Counted from the first letter of the stretch, positions 1-5,040 are shown. The stretch: 5,040 nucleotides of DNA from Nonomuraea sp. (GCA_013362835.1 JABFVJ010000446.1:1-5040), one strand, 5' to 3'. Translations and numbers: made by a program. The notes: generated by a model from the letters alone, not told the origin.

Positions 1-1151
1 AGCAGCTCGGTGAACAGCTCGCGCAGCGCCGTGACCTCCGCGCCCGGGGCGATCAGCGCCGACTGGGCCTGCGTGTGCATGACCACTCGCTCGGAGGCCG
101 GACGGCGTTCGGCCTCGTAGCTGTCCAGGAGGCCGGCCGGAGCCGCGCCGCGGAGCTCGGCGGCGAGCTTCCAGCCCAGGTTGACGGCGTCCTGAAGGCC
201 CAGGTTGAGGCCGGGGCCGCCGATCGCGCTGTGCACGTGCGCGGCGTCGCCGAGCAGGAGCACGCGCCGCTCCCGGTAGCGGTCGGCGATGCGGGTGTTG
301 CCGCCGACCAGCCTGCGCCGCACGAAGGGGCCCTCGCCTTCCGGCTCGCCGAGGGGCAGGTCGGCGCCGAGCACCCGGCGTACGCTCTCGCGCATCTCCT
401 CCAGGGACGGCGGCCGCTCGTCGCCGGGCGTCTCCTGAGGCCACTCCATGGTGGTGATCAGCGGCGGCCTGCCGGGGAACGGGGCGTAGACGAACAGCCC
501 GTGCTCGGTGCGGTGGTGCCGGAGCGCCGGGACGGGCCCGTGGCCTGGCACGTTCAGGCCGCCCGTGGCCGGATCGGTCATCGCGTCGGGCACGGTGGCG
601 TGCACGGTGCGCGAGACCGTGGTGTCCCTGGTCACGCCGGGGAAGCCGATGCCGGACAGCTTGCGCGTCAGGCTGCCGCCGCCGTCGGCGCCGACGAGGT
701 AGCGGGCGTCCATCCGGTAGGGGCCGTCCGGTCCCGTGACCTCGACGGTGACCGCGTCGTCGCGCTGGGACAGGGCGGTGATCTCGTGCCCGCGGCGGAT
801 CTCGACGCCGAGCTCGGCCGCGCGTTCCTCCAGGACCTGCTGGACGCGTAGTTGCGGGACGCTCAGCAGGTAGAGCGAGCTGTCCTCCAGCACGCTCAGG
901 TCCAGCGGCAGCGCGCCGAACACGAAACCGGGCGCGGGCCGGGGCGGTTCCTTGTCGCCGCTCAGGCGCTCGTACAGGCCGCGCCGGTCGAGCAGGCGCA
1001 CGACCTGGCCGACCAGGCCGTTGGCCCGGTTCTCCCGGGTGGGTTCGGGCAGGCGTTCCAGCACCACCGGGCGTACGCCGGACAGGGACAGTTCGCAGGC
1101 CAGCATCAGCCCGTTCGGGCCTCCTCCGGCGATGACGACATCGGCAGACAT
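1..1151 (-). CDS. FAD-dependent aromatic monooxygenase (group A, Rox/PHBH-like), C-terminus outside window
   Basis: Reading the minus strand from the ATG at 1151 gives 383 open codons running off the left edge. The Rossmann FAD-binding motif GGGPNG is at residues 9-14, followed by E32 ending beta-2. The DG motif GADGGGS is at 154-160, and the GD motif GDAAHVH is at 301-307, continuing into GLNLGLQDAVNLGWKLA (314-330). This order defines single-component class A flavoprotein hydroxylases, which use NAD(P)H and O2 to hydroxylate aromatic or polyketide substrates in the cytosol. The pattern resembles rifampicin monooxygenase (Rox) and anthracycline hydroxylases; the substrate cannot be read from the sequence. 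Family members are roughly 470-550 aa, so about 100-170 residues are missing. An AGGAGG six bases before the ATG fixes the start. It lies 84 bp downstream of a co-oriented TetR gene, its likely regulator. Oddity: the usual prolines after the GD motif are replaced by S308-A309-I310. Family call is secure; the specific function is open. Confidence 0.95.
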   Translation of the reverse strand, partial: MSADVVIAGGGPNGLMLACELSLSGVRPVVLERLPEPTRENRANGLVGQVVRLLDRRGLYERLSGDKEPPRPAPGFVFGALPLDLSVLEDSSLYLLSVPQLRVQQVLEERAAELGVEIRRGHEITALSQRDDAVTVEVTGPDGPYRMDARYLVGADGGGSLTRKLSGIGFPGVTRDTTVSRTVHATVPDAMTDPATGGLNVPGHGPVPALRHHRTEHGLFVYAPFPGRPPLITTMEWPQETPGDERPPSLEEMRESVRRVLGADLPLGEPEGEGPFVRRRLVGGNTRIADRYRERRVLLLGDAAHVHSAIGGPGLNLGLQDAVNLGWKLAAELRGAAPAGLLDSYEAERRPASERVVMHTQAQSALIAPGAEVTALRELFTEL

Positions 1152-1157
1152 GGTGTT

Positions 1158-1163
1158 CCTCCT
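1158..1163 (-). promoter_or_regulatory. Shine-Dalgarno of the monooxygenase gene
   Basis: The minus strand reads AGGAGG followed by six bases and ATG (1151). This is a near-consensus site and decides the start. It contrasts with the TetR and split-barrel genes on the same strand, which have no comparable site. Confidence 0.85.
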
Positions 1164-1183
1164 GAAATCGGGCATGGCTGAGG

Positions 1184-1200
1184 GACCGGCGGCGCCGGTC
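1184..1200. repeat. GC-rich hairpin between tetR-like gene and monooxygenase
   Basis: GACCGGC (1184-1190) and GCCGGTC (1194-1200) form a perfect 7-bp stem with a 3-base loop. It lies between the TetR stop and the monooxygenase ribosome binding site. There is no T-tract on either side, so it is not a typical intrinsic terminator. It could attenuate read-through, stabilise the downstream mRNA 5' end, or be a protein site. The structure is seen; the role is unknown. Confidence 0.5.
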
Positions 1201-1209
1201 GTTCACGTC

Positions 1210-1242
1210 GGGGTCAGAAAGGGGTCAGATCGGGATCAAGGG
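1210..1242. repeat. Three-unit tandem repeat with 11-bp period upstream of the monooxygenase
   Basis: On the plus strand GGGGTCAGAAA (1210-1220), GGGGTCAGATC (1221-1231) and the degenerate GGGATCAAGGG (1232-1242) follow without gaps, putting TCA(G/A) boxes at 1214, 1225 and 1236. The last unit overlaps the stop and final codons of the TetR gene. An 11-bp period places each unit on the same DNA face, as in regulator sites built from direct repeats (for example OmpR- or SARP-type proteins). A regulatory site for the monooxygenase is inferred; no clear -35/-10 pair could be assigned. Confidence 0.45.
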
Positions 1243-1850
1243 ACGGGCAGCCCCGCCGACACCTGCCGGAGGGCGTCGGCCAGCAGGTCGCCGATCGGGG
1301 GCGGGCCGGAGGCCCGCATCCAGTGGCCGGTGACCGCCCTGACGGTGGCGGCGACGGCGGCGGCGACCAGATGGGGATACAGGTCGGCGGCGAGGTCGGA
1401 GCCGGTGCGCTCGGCGACGGCGGCGGCGAGCTCGGCCTCGGCCCGCGCCTCCGCCTTGTAGATCTCGCCCTGCAGCGCGGGCTCGGCGAACATCAGGCGG
1501 AGGCCGGAGACCCACTGCTGGACGTCGACGTCCTCCATGTGGGCCTGCTGACCCAGCCCGAACCGGGTCAGCGCGGCCCGGGTGATCGCCTCCCAGAGCG
1601 GCTCGGACGCCGGCCGCGCCCGCAGCTCCTCCGCGATCTGCCGGGAGCGCTCCAGGTGCCGGAAGGCGATGGCCTCGCCCTTGCCGGAGAAGTAGTTGTT
1701 GAACGTGCGCGGCGACACGCCGACCTCGGCGGCGATGTCCTCCACGCGGACGTCGTGCAGCCCCCGCTCCGCGCAGAGGCGGATGGCCGCCCAGCTCAAC
1801 GCGATCCGGGTGGCCCGCTTCTTGCGCTCCCGCAGCCCTTCTGTGCTCAC
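1236..1850 (-). CDS. TetR-family transcriptional regulator
   Basis: This encodes a 204-residue helical protein of usual TetR length. The N-terminal DNA-binding domain spans about residues 8-56. Its helix-turn-helix (about 35-56, RVEDIAAEVGVSPRTFNNYF then SGK) carries the family's DIA-x3-GVS and YF signatures. The remainder (60-204) is a helical ligand-binding and dimerisation domain too diverged to name an effector. The start chosen is the GTG at 1850 (MSTEGLRERKK), where homologues usually begin; an in-frame GTG at 1865 would add five residues. Neither start has a Shine-Dalgarno, but a TACCTT -10 box six bases before 1850 would give a leaderless mRNA. The gene ends with TGA at 1236-1238 and is followed by the co-oriented monooxygenase, its likely target. 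A 40-bp dyad directly upstream may be its own operator. Family call is firm; target and ligand are inferred. Confidence 0.93.
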   Translation of the reverse strand: MSTEGLRERKKRATRIALSWAAIRLCAERGLHDVRVEDIAAEVGVSPRTFNNYFSGKGEAIAFRHLERSRQIAEELRARPASEPLWEAITRAALTRFGLGQQAHMEDVDVQQWVSGLRLMFAEPALQGEIYKAEARAEAELAAAVAERTGSDLAADLYPHLVAAAVAATVRAVTGHWMRASGPPPIGDLLADALRQVSAGLPVP

Positions 1851-1856
1851 GACACC

Positions 1857-1862
1857 AAGGTA
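1857..1862 (-). promoter_or_regulatory. Candidate -10 box for leaderless transcription of the TetR gene
   Basis: The minus strand reads TACCTT, matching the actinobacterial TANNNT -10 pattern, then GGTGTC and the GTG at 1850. That spacing would place the transcript start at or beside the start codon, explaining the absence of a ribosome binding site. The -35 region near 1880-1885 reads TTTTCT, a poor match, and falls inside the loop of the neighbouring dyad. Inferred promoter. Confidence 0.35.
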
Positions 1863-1865
1863 CAC

Positions 1866-1905
1866 AAAATTGCGGGATCAGAAAAGATGCGTAATCCGCA
1901 ATTTT
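1866..1905. repeat. Perfect 10-bp inverted repeat in an AT-rich island; candidate operator and/or bidirectional terminator
   Basis: AAAATTGCGG (1866-1875) is exactly mirrored by CCGCAATTTT (1896-1905) across 20 bases. With one bulged base, four further pairs (GGAT/ATCC on the minus strand) can form. It begins one base after the split-barrel gene's TAA stop and ends just before the TetR gene. The outer A and T runs with GC-rich inner pairs resemble a bidirectional intrinsic terminator, though the loop is long. Relative to a TetR transcript starting at 1850 it covers about -16 to -55, suiting an autoregulatory operator. The sequence alone does not separate the two roles, and both may apply. Confidence 0.6.
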
Positions 1906-2856
1906 TTACGATGTAGGCGGGCGCCGGACCCTCGGGACCGGCTGGGAGCGGCGGGCGGCCTCGGTCTCGAGGCGGCGTTTGAGGTCTTTGCCGTGGTCGA
2001 GGAAGGAGCGGGTGCGGAGGCGGCGGTCCTCCGGGAGGCTCCAGTCGGGCAGCGCGCGGTCGACCGTCACCGTGAGCCGGGTGTCGTCCCGGGGCGTGGC
2101 GGTGCCGCGCAGGACGACGTTCTCCTGCCAGCGCATGCCGGGATCGTGCCGGTGGAAGGTCAGGCAGACGGGTCCAGGGGCGGCGGGCACTCCGGCGGGC
2201 AGGTCCAGCTCGTAACCGGTCGGGGTGGGGGAGAAGGCGCGGGCGGGCACGGTCAGGGGCAGGCCGTCCACCAGCATCGAGACGATCGGGCGGCCCAGGT
2301 CGCGGGCGCGGCGGGCGTACGGGCGCCAGTCGGCGGGCGGCTCGGAGCGGCCGGGCGGGCGGGGGCCCGATGGGGCCGGGTCGGAGGCGGGGGCGGTGGT
2401 GCCGGGCGGGCAGGTCCAGGTCAGCGGGTCGTGGGCCAGGTCGCCGTCCGGCCACCAGGTGATCCGCTCGGGGGTCACCTCGACGTAGATCCGTGCGAAG
2501 TACCAGGTCAGGCGCTTGACCAGGAACCAGGGCATCCCGGCGAAGGCGTCCGGGATCTTGGTCTGGGAGTCGCGGACGTACCGGTCGGTGTTGGCCTGGA
2601 GGTCGGCGTCGCGGACGGTGGCGCGGCCCTGCACCAGCACCACCGCGTCGCCCTCGGCCAGCAGGGCGACGCGCGGATCGCGCCGCGCCCGCTCGGCCTT
2701 GCCGGGATAGGTCAGCCCGGTGCTGACCGCGATCGTGCCGCCGGCGCCCGCGTACGGGGTGACGGGCCACGTGATTGGCCGCTCGTCGCGGGTGAGCGAG
2801 GTGTAGGCGCACACCACGGCGCTGTCGAAGGCGATGGTGGGAAGCGTGAGTGTCAT
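1906..2856 (-). CDS. Pyridoxamine 5'-phosphate oxidase-related FMN-binding split-barrel protein
   Basis: This is a 316-residue soluble protein with no signal peptide or membrane segment. Residues 15-130 fit the PNPOx-like split barrel: ERPITWPVTPY (25-35), strand GTIAVSTGLTYPGKAERARRDP (from 40; K53 and the DPRVALL that follows are the usual flavin-phosphate region and dimer strand), then VVLVQGRATV (72-81). A Pro-rich linker (about 149-176) leads to residues 188-270, which have similar strand pattern (RPIVSMLVDGLPLTVPARAF and CLTFHRHD) and may be a second, degenerate barrel. The tail (277-316) is basic. Such proteins bind FMN, F420 or heme and serve in redox or detoxification; true pyridoxine oxidase activity is not implied. 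ATG at 2856 is chosen because homology begins at once and a -10 box sits eight bases before it; there is no Shine-Dalgarno. It is divergent from the hemerythrin gene and 41-55 bp upstream of the TetR gene. Fold call is good; reaction unknown. Confidence 0.82.
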   Translation of the reverse strand: MTLTLPTIAFDSAVVCAYTSLTRDERPITWPVTPYAGAGGTIAVSTGLTYPGKAERARRDPRVALLAEGDAVVLVQGRATVRDADLQANTDRYVRDSQTKIPDAFAGMPWFLVKRLTWYFARIYVEVTPERITWWPDGDLAHDPLTWTCPPGTTAPASDPAPSGPRPPGRSEPPADWRPYARRARDLGRPIVSMLVDGLPLTVPARAFSPTPTGYELDLPAGVPAAPGPVCLTFHRHDPGMRWQENVVLRGTATPRDDTRLTVTVDRALPDWSLPEDRRLRTRSFLDHGKDLKRRLETEAARRSQPVPRVRRPPTS

Positions 2857-2864
2857 GACCGCGC

Positions 2865-2870
2865 ACGCTA
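2865..2870 (-). promoter_or_regulatory. Candidate -10 box for leaderless transcription of the split-barrel gene
   Basis: The minus strand reads TAGCGT, a good fit to the actinobacterial TANNNT box, followed by eight bases and the ATG at 2856. No purine-rich ribosome site lies between, so transcription probably starts at the ATG itself. The -35 zone (about 2888-2894) is formed by an arm of the adjacent palindrome and is not consensus-like, suggesting dependence on or control by the protein that binds there. Inferred promoter. Confidence 0.4.
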
Positions 2871-2887
2871 CGCGCGAGGACTTGGGG

Positions 2888-2925
2888 CGCTCTTGAAGTC
2901 GATCTTCAAGGACGCCTCAAGAGCG
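2888..2925. promoter_or_regulatory. Nested palindromes in the divergent promoter region; candidate operator
   Basis: Two symmetric elements overlap. The inner one is CTTGAAG (2892-2898), TCGAT, CTTCAAG (2904-2910), a perfect 7-5-7 palindrome. The outer one is CGCTCTTGA (2888-2896) mirrored by TCAAGAGCG (2917-2925). In addition TCAAG boxes recur on the plus strand at 2906 and 2917, 11 bp apart. The region lies 32-69 bp upstream of the split-barrel ATG and 46-83 bp upstream of the hemerythrin ATG, so one regulator could govern both. Symmetry is directly visible; the regulator is not identified. Confidence 0.6.
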
Positions 2926-2959
2926 TCCGGCCACGATCGCACCCTTCCCGGAACGAGAA

Positions 2960-2964
2960 GGAGG
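2960..2964 (+). promoter_or_regulatory. Shine-Dalgarno of the hemerythrin-like gene
   Basis: GGAGG lies six bases before the ATG at 2971, within an AAGGAGGA context. This decides the start, since the reading frame stays open far upstream only because the GC-rich DNA lacks stop codons. Confidence 0.85.
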
Positions 2965-2970
2965 ACGACC

Positions 2971-3672
2971 ATGTGGACCGCCGCGCACCCCGACGTCCCG
3001 CAGATCATGCTGCCCGGCCAGGCCGCGGCCGCGCCAGGGCCGCTCGACATGACCAACATGTACCTCGCCCACTACGGCTTCCGCCGCGACCTCGGACACC
3101 TGCTCACCACGGTCGGCCGCGTCGCCCTCGGCGACCGCCGGCGCGTCGCCGCCCTGCGCGAGCACCACGCGTGGGTGCTGTACGTGCTGCACCACCACCA
3201 CACGGCCGAGGACGAGACGGTCTGGCCGCGGCTGCGGGAACGGGCGCCGGAGTCGATCGGCGTCATCGACGCGCTGGAGGCCGAGCACGCGGCCTGCGAC
3301 CACTGGATCCGCGAGAGCACCGACGCCTTCCTGGCGTTCGACGCGGGCCCGTCCGAGCCGGGGCGCGAGCGGCTCATGACCGCCCTGCGCGCGCTCGCCG
3401 ACACCCTCGGCGCGCACCTGGCGCACGAGGAGACCGACGGGATCCCGCTGATGATGACCCACATCACGCCGGACGAGGACGCGGAGGGCCACAAGGCGAT
3501 CATGAAGCAGTACGGTCTCCGCAAGCTGATCAGGCTGCTCTGCTGGATCACCGTCGAGCTGCCCGCCGACGTCGAGGCCCACCTGCGCGCGACCGCCCCC
3601 TTGCCGCTGCTGCTGATCAGGACCCTGGCCGCCGGGCGGTACCGGCGGCGCGCGGCCTACCTGTGGGGGTGA
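2971..3672 (+). CDS. Hemerythrin-like HHE cation-binding domain protein
   Basis: This is a 233-residue, mainly helical cytosolic protein. It carries the spaced histidine/carboxylate pattern of bacterial hemerythrin-like (HHE) four-helix bundles: H34 in helix 1, the HHHHTAEDE run (74-82) in helix 2, H106 (EAEHAACDH) in helix 3, and H149/H152 with E153-E154 (HLAHEE) in helix 4. These would hold a non-heme di-iron centre that binds O2 or senses and handles NO or peroxide; which ligands are used cannot be proved here. Residues 180-233 form a C-terminal extension with a hydrophobic stretch (LPLLLI, 211-216) and a basic YRRR; it may pack on the bundle or touch the membrane. The start is fixed by a GGAGG six bases upstream. 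It is divergent from the FMN split-barrel gene across 114 bp containing nested palindromes, suggesting co-regulation. Its last 16 bp overlap the convergent TPR gene. Family call is confident; physiological role is unknown. Confidence 0.9.
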   Translation: MWTAAHPDVPQIMLPGQAAAAPGPLDMTNMYLAHYGFRRDLGHLLTTVGRVALGDRRRVAALREHHAWVLYVLHHHHTAEDETVWPRLRERAPESIGVIDALEAEHAACDHWIRESTDAFLAFDAGPSEPGRERLMTALRALADTLGAHLAHEETDGIPLMMTHITPDEDAEGHKAIMKQYGLRKLIRLLCWITVELPADVEAHLRATAPLPLLLIRTLAAGRYRRRAAYLWG

Positions 3673-5040
3673 GCCAGCTCCCGCTCCACGCGCTCGGCGT
3701 GCCCGGCGTGCCGCCGGGCCGCCTCGGTGTCGCCCAGGGCCTCGGCCAGCTGCGCCAGCGACCGGCTGACCGGCCACATCAGCATGCTCAGCCCGGCGAT
3801 CCCCATGCGGTCGGCGTACGGGGCGGCGGCCTCGTACAGGTCGGCGCAGGCCCGCCGGTCGCCCAGCGCCGCCCACACCTCGCACCGGACGACCAGCCAG
3901 AACAGGTGGACGAACGTCCGTGGGATCGGCGGCTGCCGCTCCCACGGCCCGAGCAGGCGCCGGGCCTCCTCCAGCCGGCCGCTGACCACCAGGTAGTGGG
4001 CGTACGCGTCGGCGTTGTACAGGCGGAGCTGCTCGTGCGAGATGTCGTCCGGCGGCCGCGCCGAATCGGCCGCGCCGAGCCGCAGGCGCATGAGCGCGAT
4101 CTGGTACGTGGCCCCGGCCGTGGTCGACTGCGCGCCCCACATCGAGGTGGCGCGCTGCTCGGCGACGGTGGCCGCGAGCAGCGACTCGGCCGCCTCCAGG
4201 TCCCCGCGCTGCACGAGGACGCCGAGCCGCAGCCAGCCCAGTATGATCCGCAGGTACGGCATCCGCGTCCGGCCGATCAGCCGCTCGGCCTCGGCCAGCA
4301 CGTCCAGGGCCTCCCGCACCCGGCACAGTTCGAGCAGCGTGCCGCCCTGGCAGGTGAGCCCGATCGTCCGCAGCTCGTCGTCGCCCGCCTCCAGGCCGGC
4401 GCGGGCCATCTCCTCGCCCGCCGCCAGCCGCGCGTGCACGGAGTCCGGGTCGAGGAGCGCGTAGTAGCGGGCGAACAGCACCCGGCCCAGCAGCGTCGCG
4501 TCGTTCTCCTGGCGGGCCAGCCGGACCGCCTCGGCGCTCCACCGGTCCCGCTCGGCCGGGTCCAGCCCCGGCTGGTAGTACGTCTGGAGCGCCAGGCAGG
4601 CCAGCACCCGGGCGCGGGCCGGCGGCTCCAGCGTCGCGTCGGCGGCCAGCTCGGTCAGCTCCGCCACCAGGTCCGCGTCGTAGTCGCCGTAGACCTTCCA
4701 GGGTTGCAGGATGCGGCCGCCGTACCCGGTCGCCGCCTCGATCCAGCGCCGCCGGTCGCCCGCCTGCTCGGCCAGGTGGCGGATCCGGGTCAGCTCCGCC
4801 TCCTGACCCGCCGAGTCGCCCGCCCCGAACCTGGCCTCGGCCAGCGCGAACAGCAGGTCCATCCGCTCGGCCGGGTCCAGGTCGTCGCCCGCCACCCGCT
4901 CGGCCCGCTCCAGCAGCTCGACGGCCGCGTCGTACGCGCGCAGCCGCCTGGCCTCCTCGGCCGCCCGCCACGCCGCCCGCCAGGCACGGCCGGTGTGGCC
5001 GGCGGGGATCGCCTCGAACCAGTGGTGGGCGGCGGCGGCC
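3657..5040 (-). CDS. C-terminal TPR region of a large regulator, probably AfsR/SARP-type; N-terminus outside window
   Basis: The frame is open from the right edge to a TAG at 3657-3659, giving 460 residues of a longer protein. It is an Ala/Leu/Arg-rich array of helix pairs typical of the TPR region of actinobacterial AAA/NB-ARC regulators. The first residues (AAAAHHWFEAIPAGHTGRAW, then AYDAAVELLERA at about 35-46) match the junction where such proteins pass from ATPase to TPR repeats. Repeat-like units are visible at about 221-263, 264-295, 345-379, 380-424 and 425-460. The protein ends ELAHPHR with no C-terminal LuxR helix-turn-helix. If it is a regulator, the DNA-binding domain must be N-terminal, as in AfsR/SARP proteins rather than LAL types. 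The GTG at 4895 is internal, because homologous-looking sequence continues upstream. It converges on the hemerythrin gene with a 16-bp overlap. The TPR call is good; regulator type is inferred since the DNA-binding and ATPase domains are not in view. Confidence 0.82.
   Translation of the reverse strand, partial: AAAAHHWFEAIPAGHTGRAWRAAWRAAEEARRLRAYDAAVELLERAERVAGDDLDPAERMDLLFALAEARFGAGDSAGQEAELTRIRHLAEQAGDRRRWIEAATGYGGRILQPWKVYGDYDADLVAELTELAADATLEPPARARVLACLALQTYYQPGLDPAERDRWSAEAVRLARQENDATLLGRVLFARYYALLDPDSVHARLAAGEEMARAGLEAGDDELRTIGLTCQGGTLLELCRVREALDVLAEAERLIGRTRMPYLRIILGWLRLGVLVQRGDLEAAESLLAATVAEQRATSMWGAQSTTAGATYQIALMRLRLGAADSARPPDDISHEQLRLYNADAYAHYLVVSGRLEEARRLLGPWERQPPIPRTFVHLFWLVVRCEVWAALGDRRACADLYEAAAPYADRMGIAGLSMLMWPVSRSLAQLAEALGDTEAARRHAGHAERVERELAHPHR

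Noticed and set aside
75..1181. Plus-strand open frames opposite the monooxygenase (75-851 and 852-1181).
   Set aside because: The minus strand encodes a continuous, motif-complete flavoprotein here; the plus frames are low-complexity Ala/Gly/Arg/Val translations without family signatures.
1184..1200. Intrinsic terminator after the TetR gene.
   Set aside because: The stem is strong but short, with no T-tract on either side, and the downstream gene is co-oriented 33 bp away.
1847..2866. A 339-codon minus-strand frame overlapping the split-barrel gene.
   Set aside because: Arg/Pro-rich translation in a shifted frame; the 1906-2856 frame gives the split-barrel pattern.
2892..2910. HspR-binding HAIR element.
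   Set aside because: The arms begin CTTGA and end TCAAG as in HAIR (CTTGAGT-N7-ACTCAAG), but here they are CTTGAAG-N5-CTTCAAG. Spacing and inner bases differ, and no heat-shock gene is adjacent.
3631..3646. GCCGG/CCGGC hairpin near the end of the hemerythrin gene as a terminator.
   Set aside because: Only a 5-bp stem inside coding sequence without a T-tract; such matches are common at this GC content.
1696..3672. A single 658-codon plus-strand protein.
   Set aside because: Only the last 233 codons encode a recognisable protein with its own Shine-Dalgarno at 2960-2964. The upstream part is antisense to the TetR and split-barrel genes and crosses the AT-rich intergenic region.
4893..4895. GTG as the start of the TPR gene.
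   Set aside because: The same frame stays open for 48 codons to the window edge with sequence typical of the ATPase-TPR junction, and no Shine-Dalgarno precedes the GTG.
2917..4971. A 684-codon minus-strand frame spanning the hemerythrin and TPR genes.
   Set aside because: It is Gly/Arg/Ala-rich with no domain pattern, runs antisense to the hemerythrin gene and out of frame with the TPR gene, as expected of stop-poor GC-rich DNA.

Overview
The window is very GC-rich with strong third-position G/C bias, GTG starts and genes of actinomycete type (AfsR/SARP-like regulator tail, Rox-like flavoprotein hydroxylase, TetR regulator). This points to a high-GC actinomycete, plausibly Streptosporangiales or Streptomyces-like; genus cannot be fixed from the sequence. 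No RNA genes, mobile elements, CRISPR arrays or origins are visible.

Layout, left to right. (1) 1-1151, minus: N-terminal 383 residues of an FAD-dependent aromatic hydroxylase; its C-terminus lies beyond the left edge. (2) 1152-1235: spacer with a strong Shine-Dalgarno, a GC hairpin and an 11-bp-periodic tandem repeat. (3) 1236-1850, minus: TetR-family regulator, transcribed toward the hydroxylase and probably controlling it. (4) 1851-1905: an AT-rich island (about 38% GC over 1861-1910) holding a perfect 10-bp inverted repeat, a candidate operator and/or terminator. (5) 1906-2856, minus: pyridoxamine-phosphate-oxidase-like FMN split-barrel protein. (6) 2857-2970: divergent intergenic region with nested palindromes. 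(7) 2971-3672, plus: hemerythrin-like HHE protein. (8) 3657 to the right edge, minus: C-terminal 460 residues of a large TPR-containing protein, probably an AfsR/SARP-type regulator, converging on and overlapping the hemerythrin gene by 16 bp.

Two functional units are suggested. TetR plus hydroxylase looks like an inducible xenobiotic/antibiotic modification or secondary-metabolite pair. The divergent split-barrel flavoprotein and HHE di-iron protein share one small, symmetric control region and may act together in oxygen, NO or redox handling; this is inference. The most interesting non-coding signals are the three control regions (1184-1242, 1857-1905, 2865-2925). Two of the minus-strand genes lack a Shine-Dalgarno but have a TANNNT -10 box placed for leaderless transcription. 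I see no clear undescribed multi-gene system; the hemerythrin/split-barrel pair is the best candidate for one.
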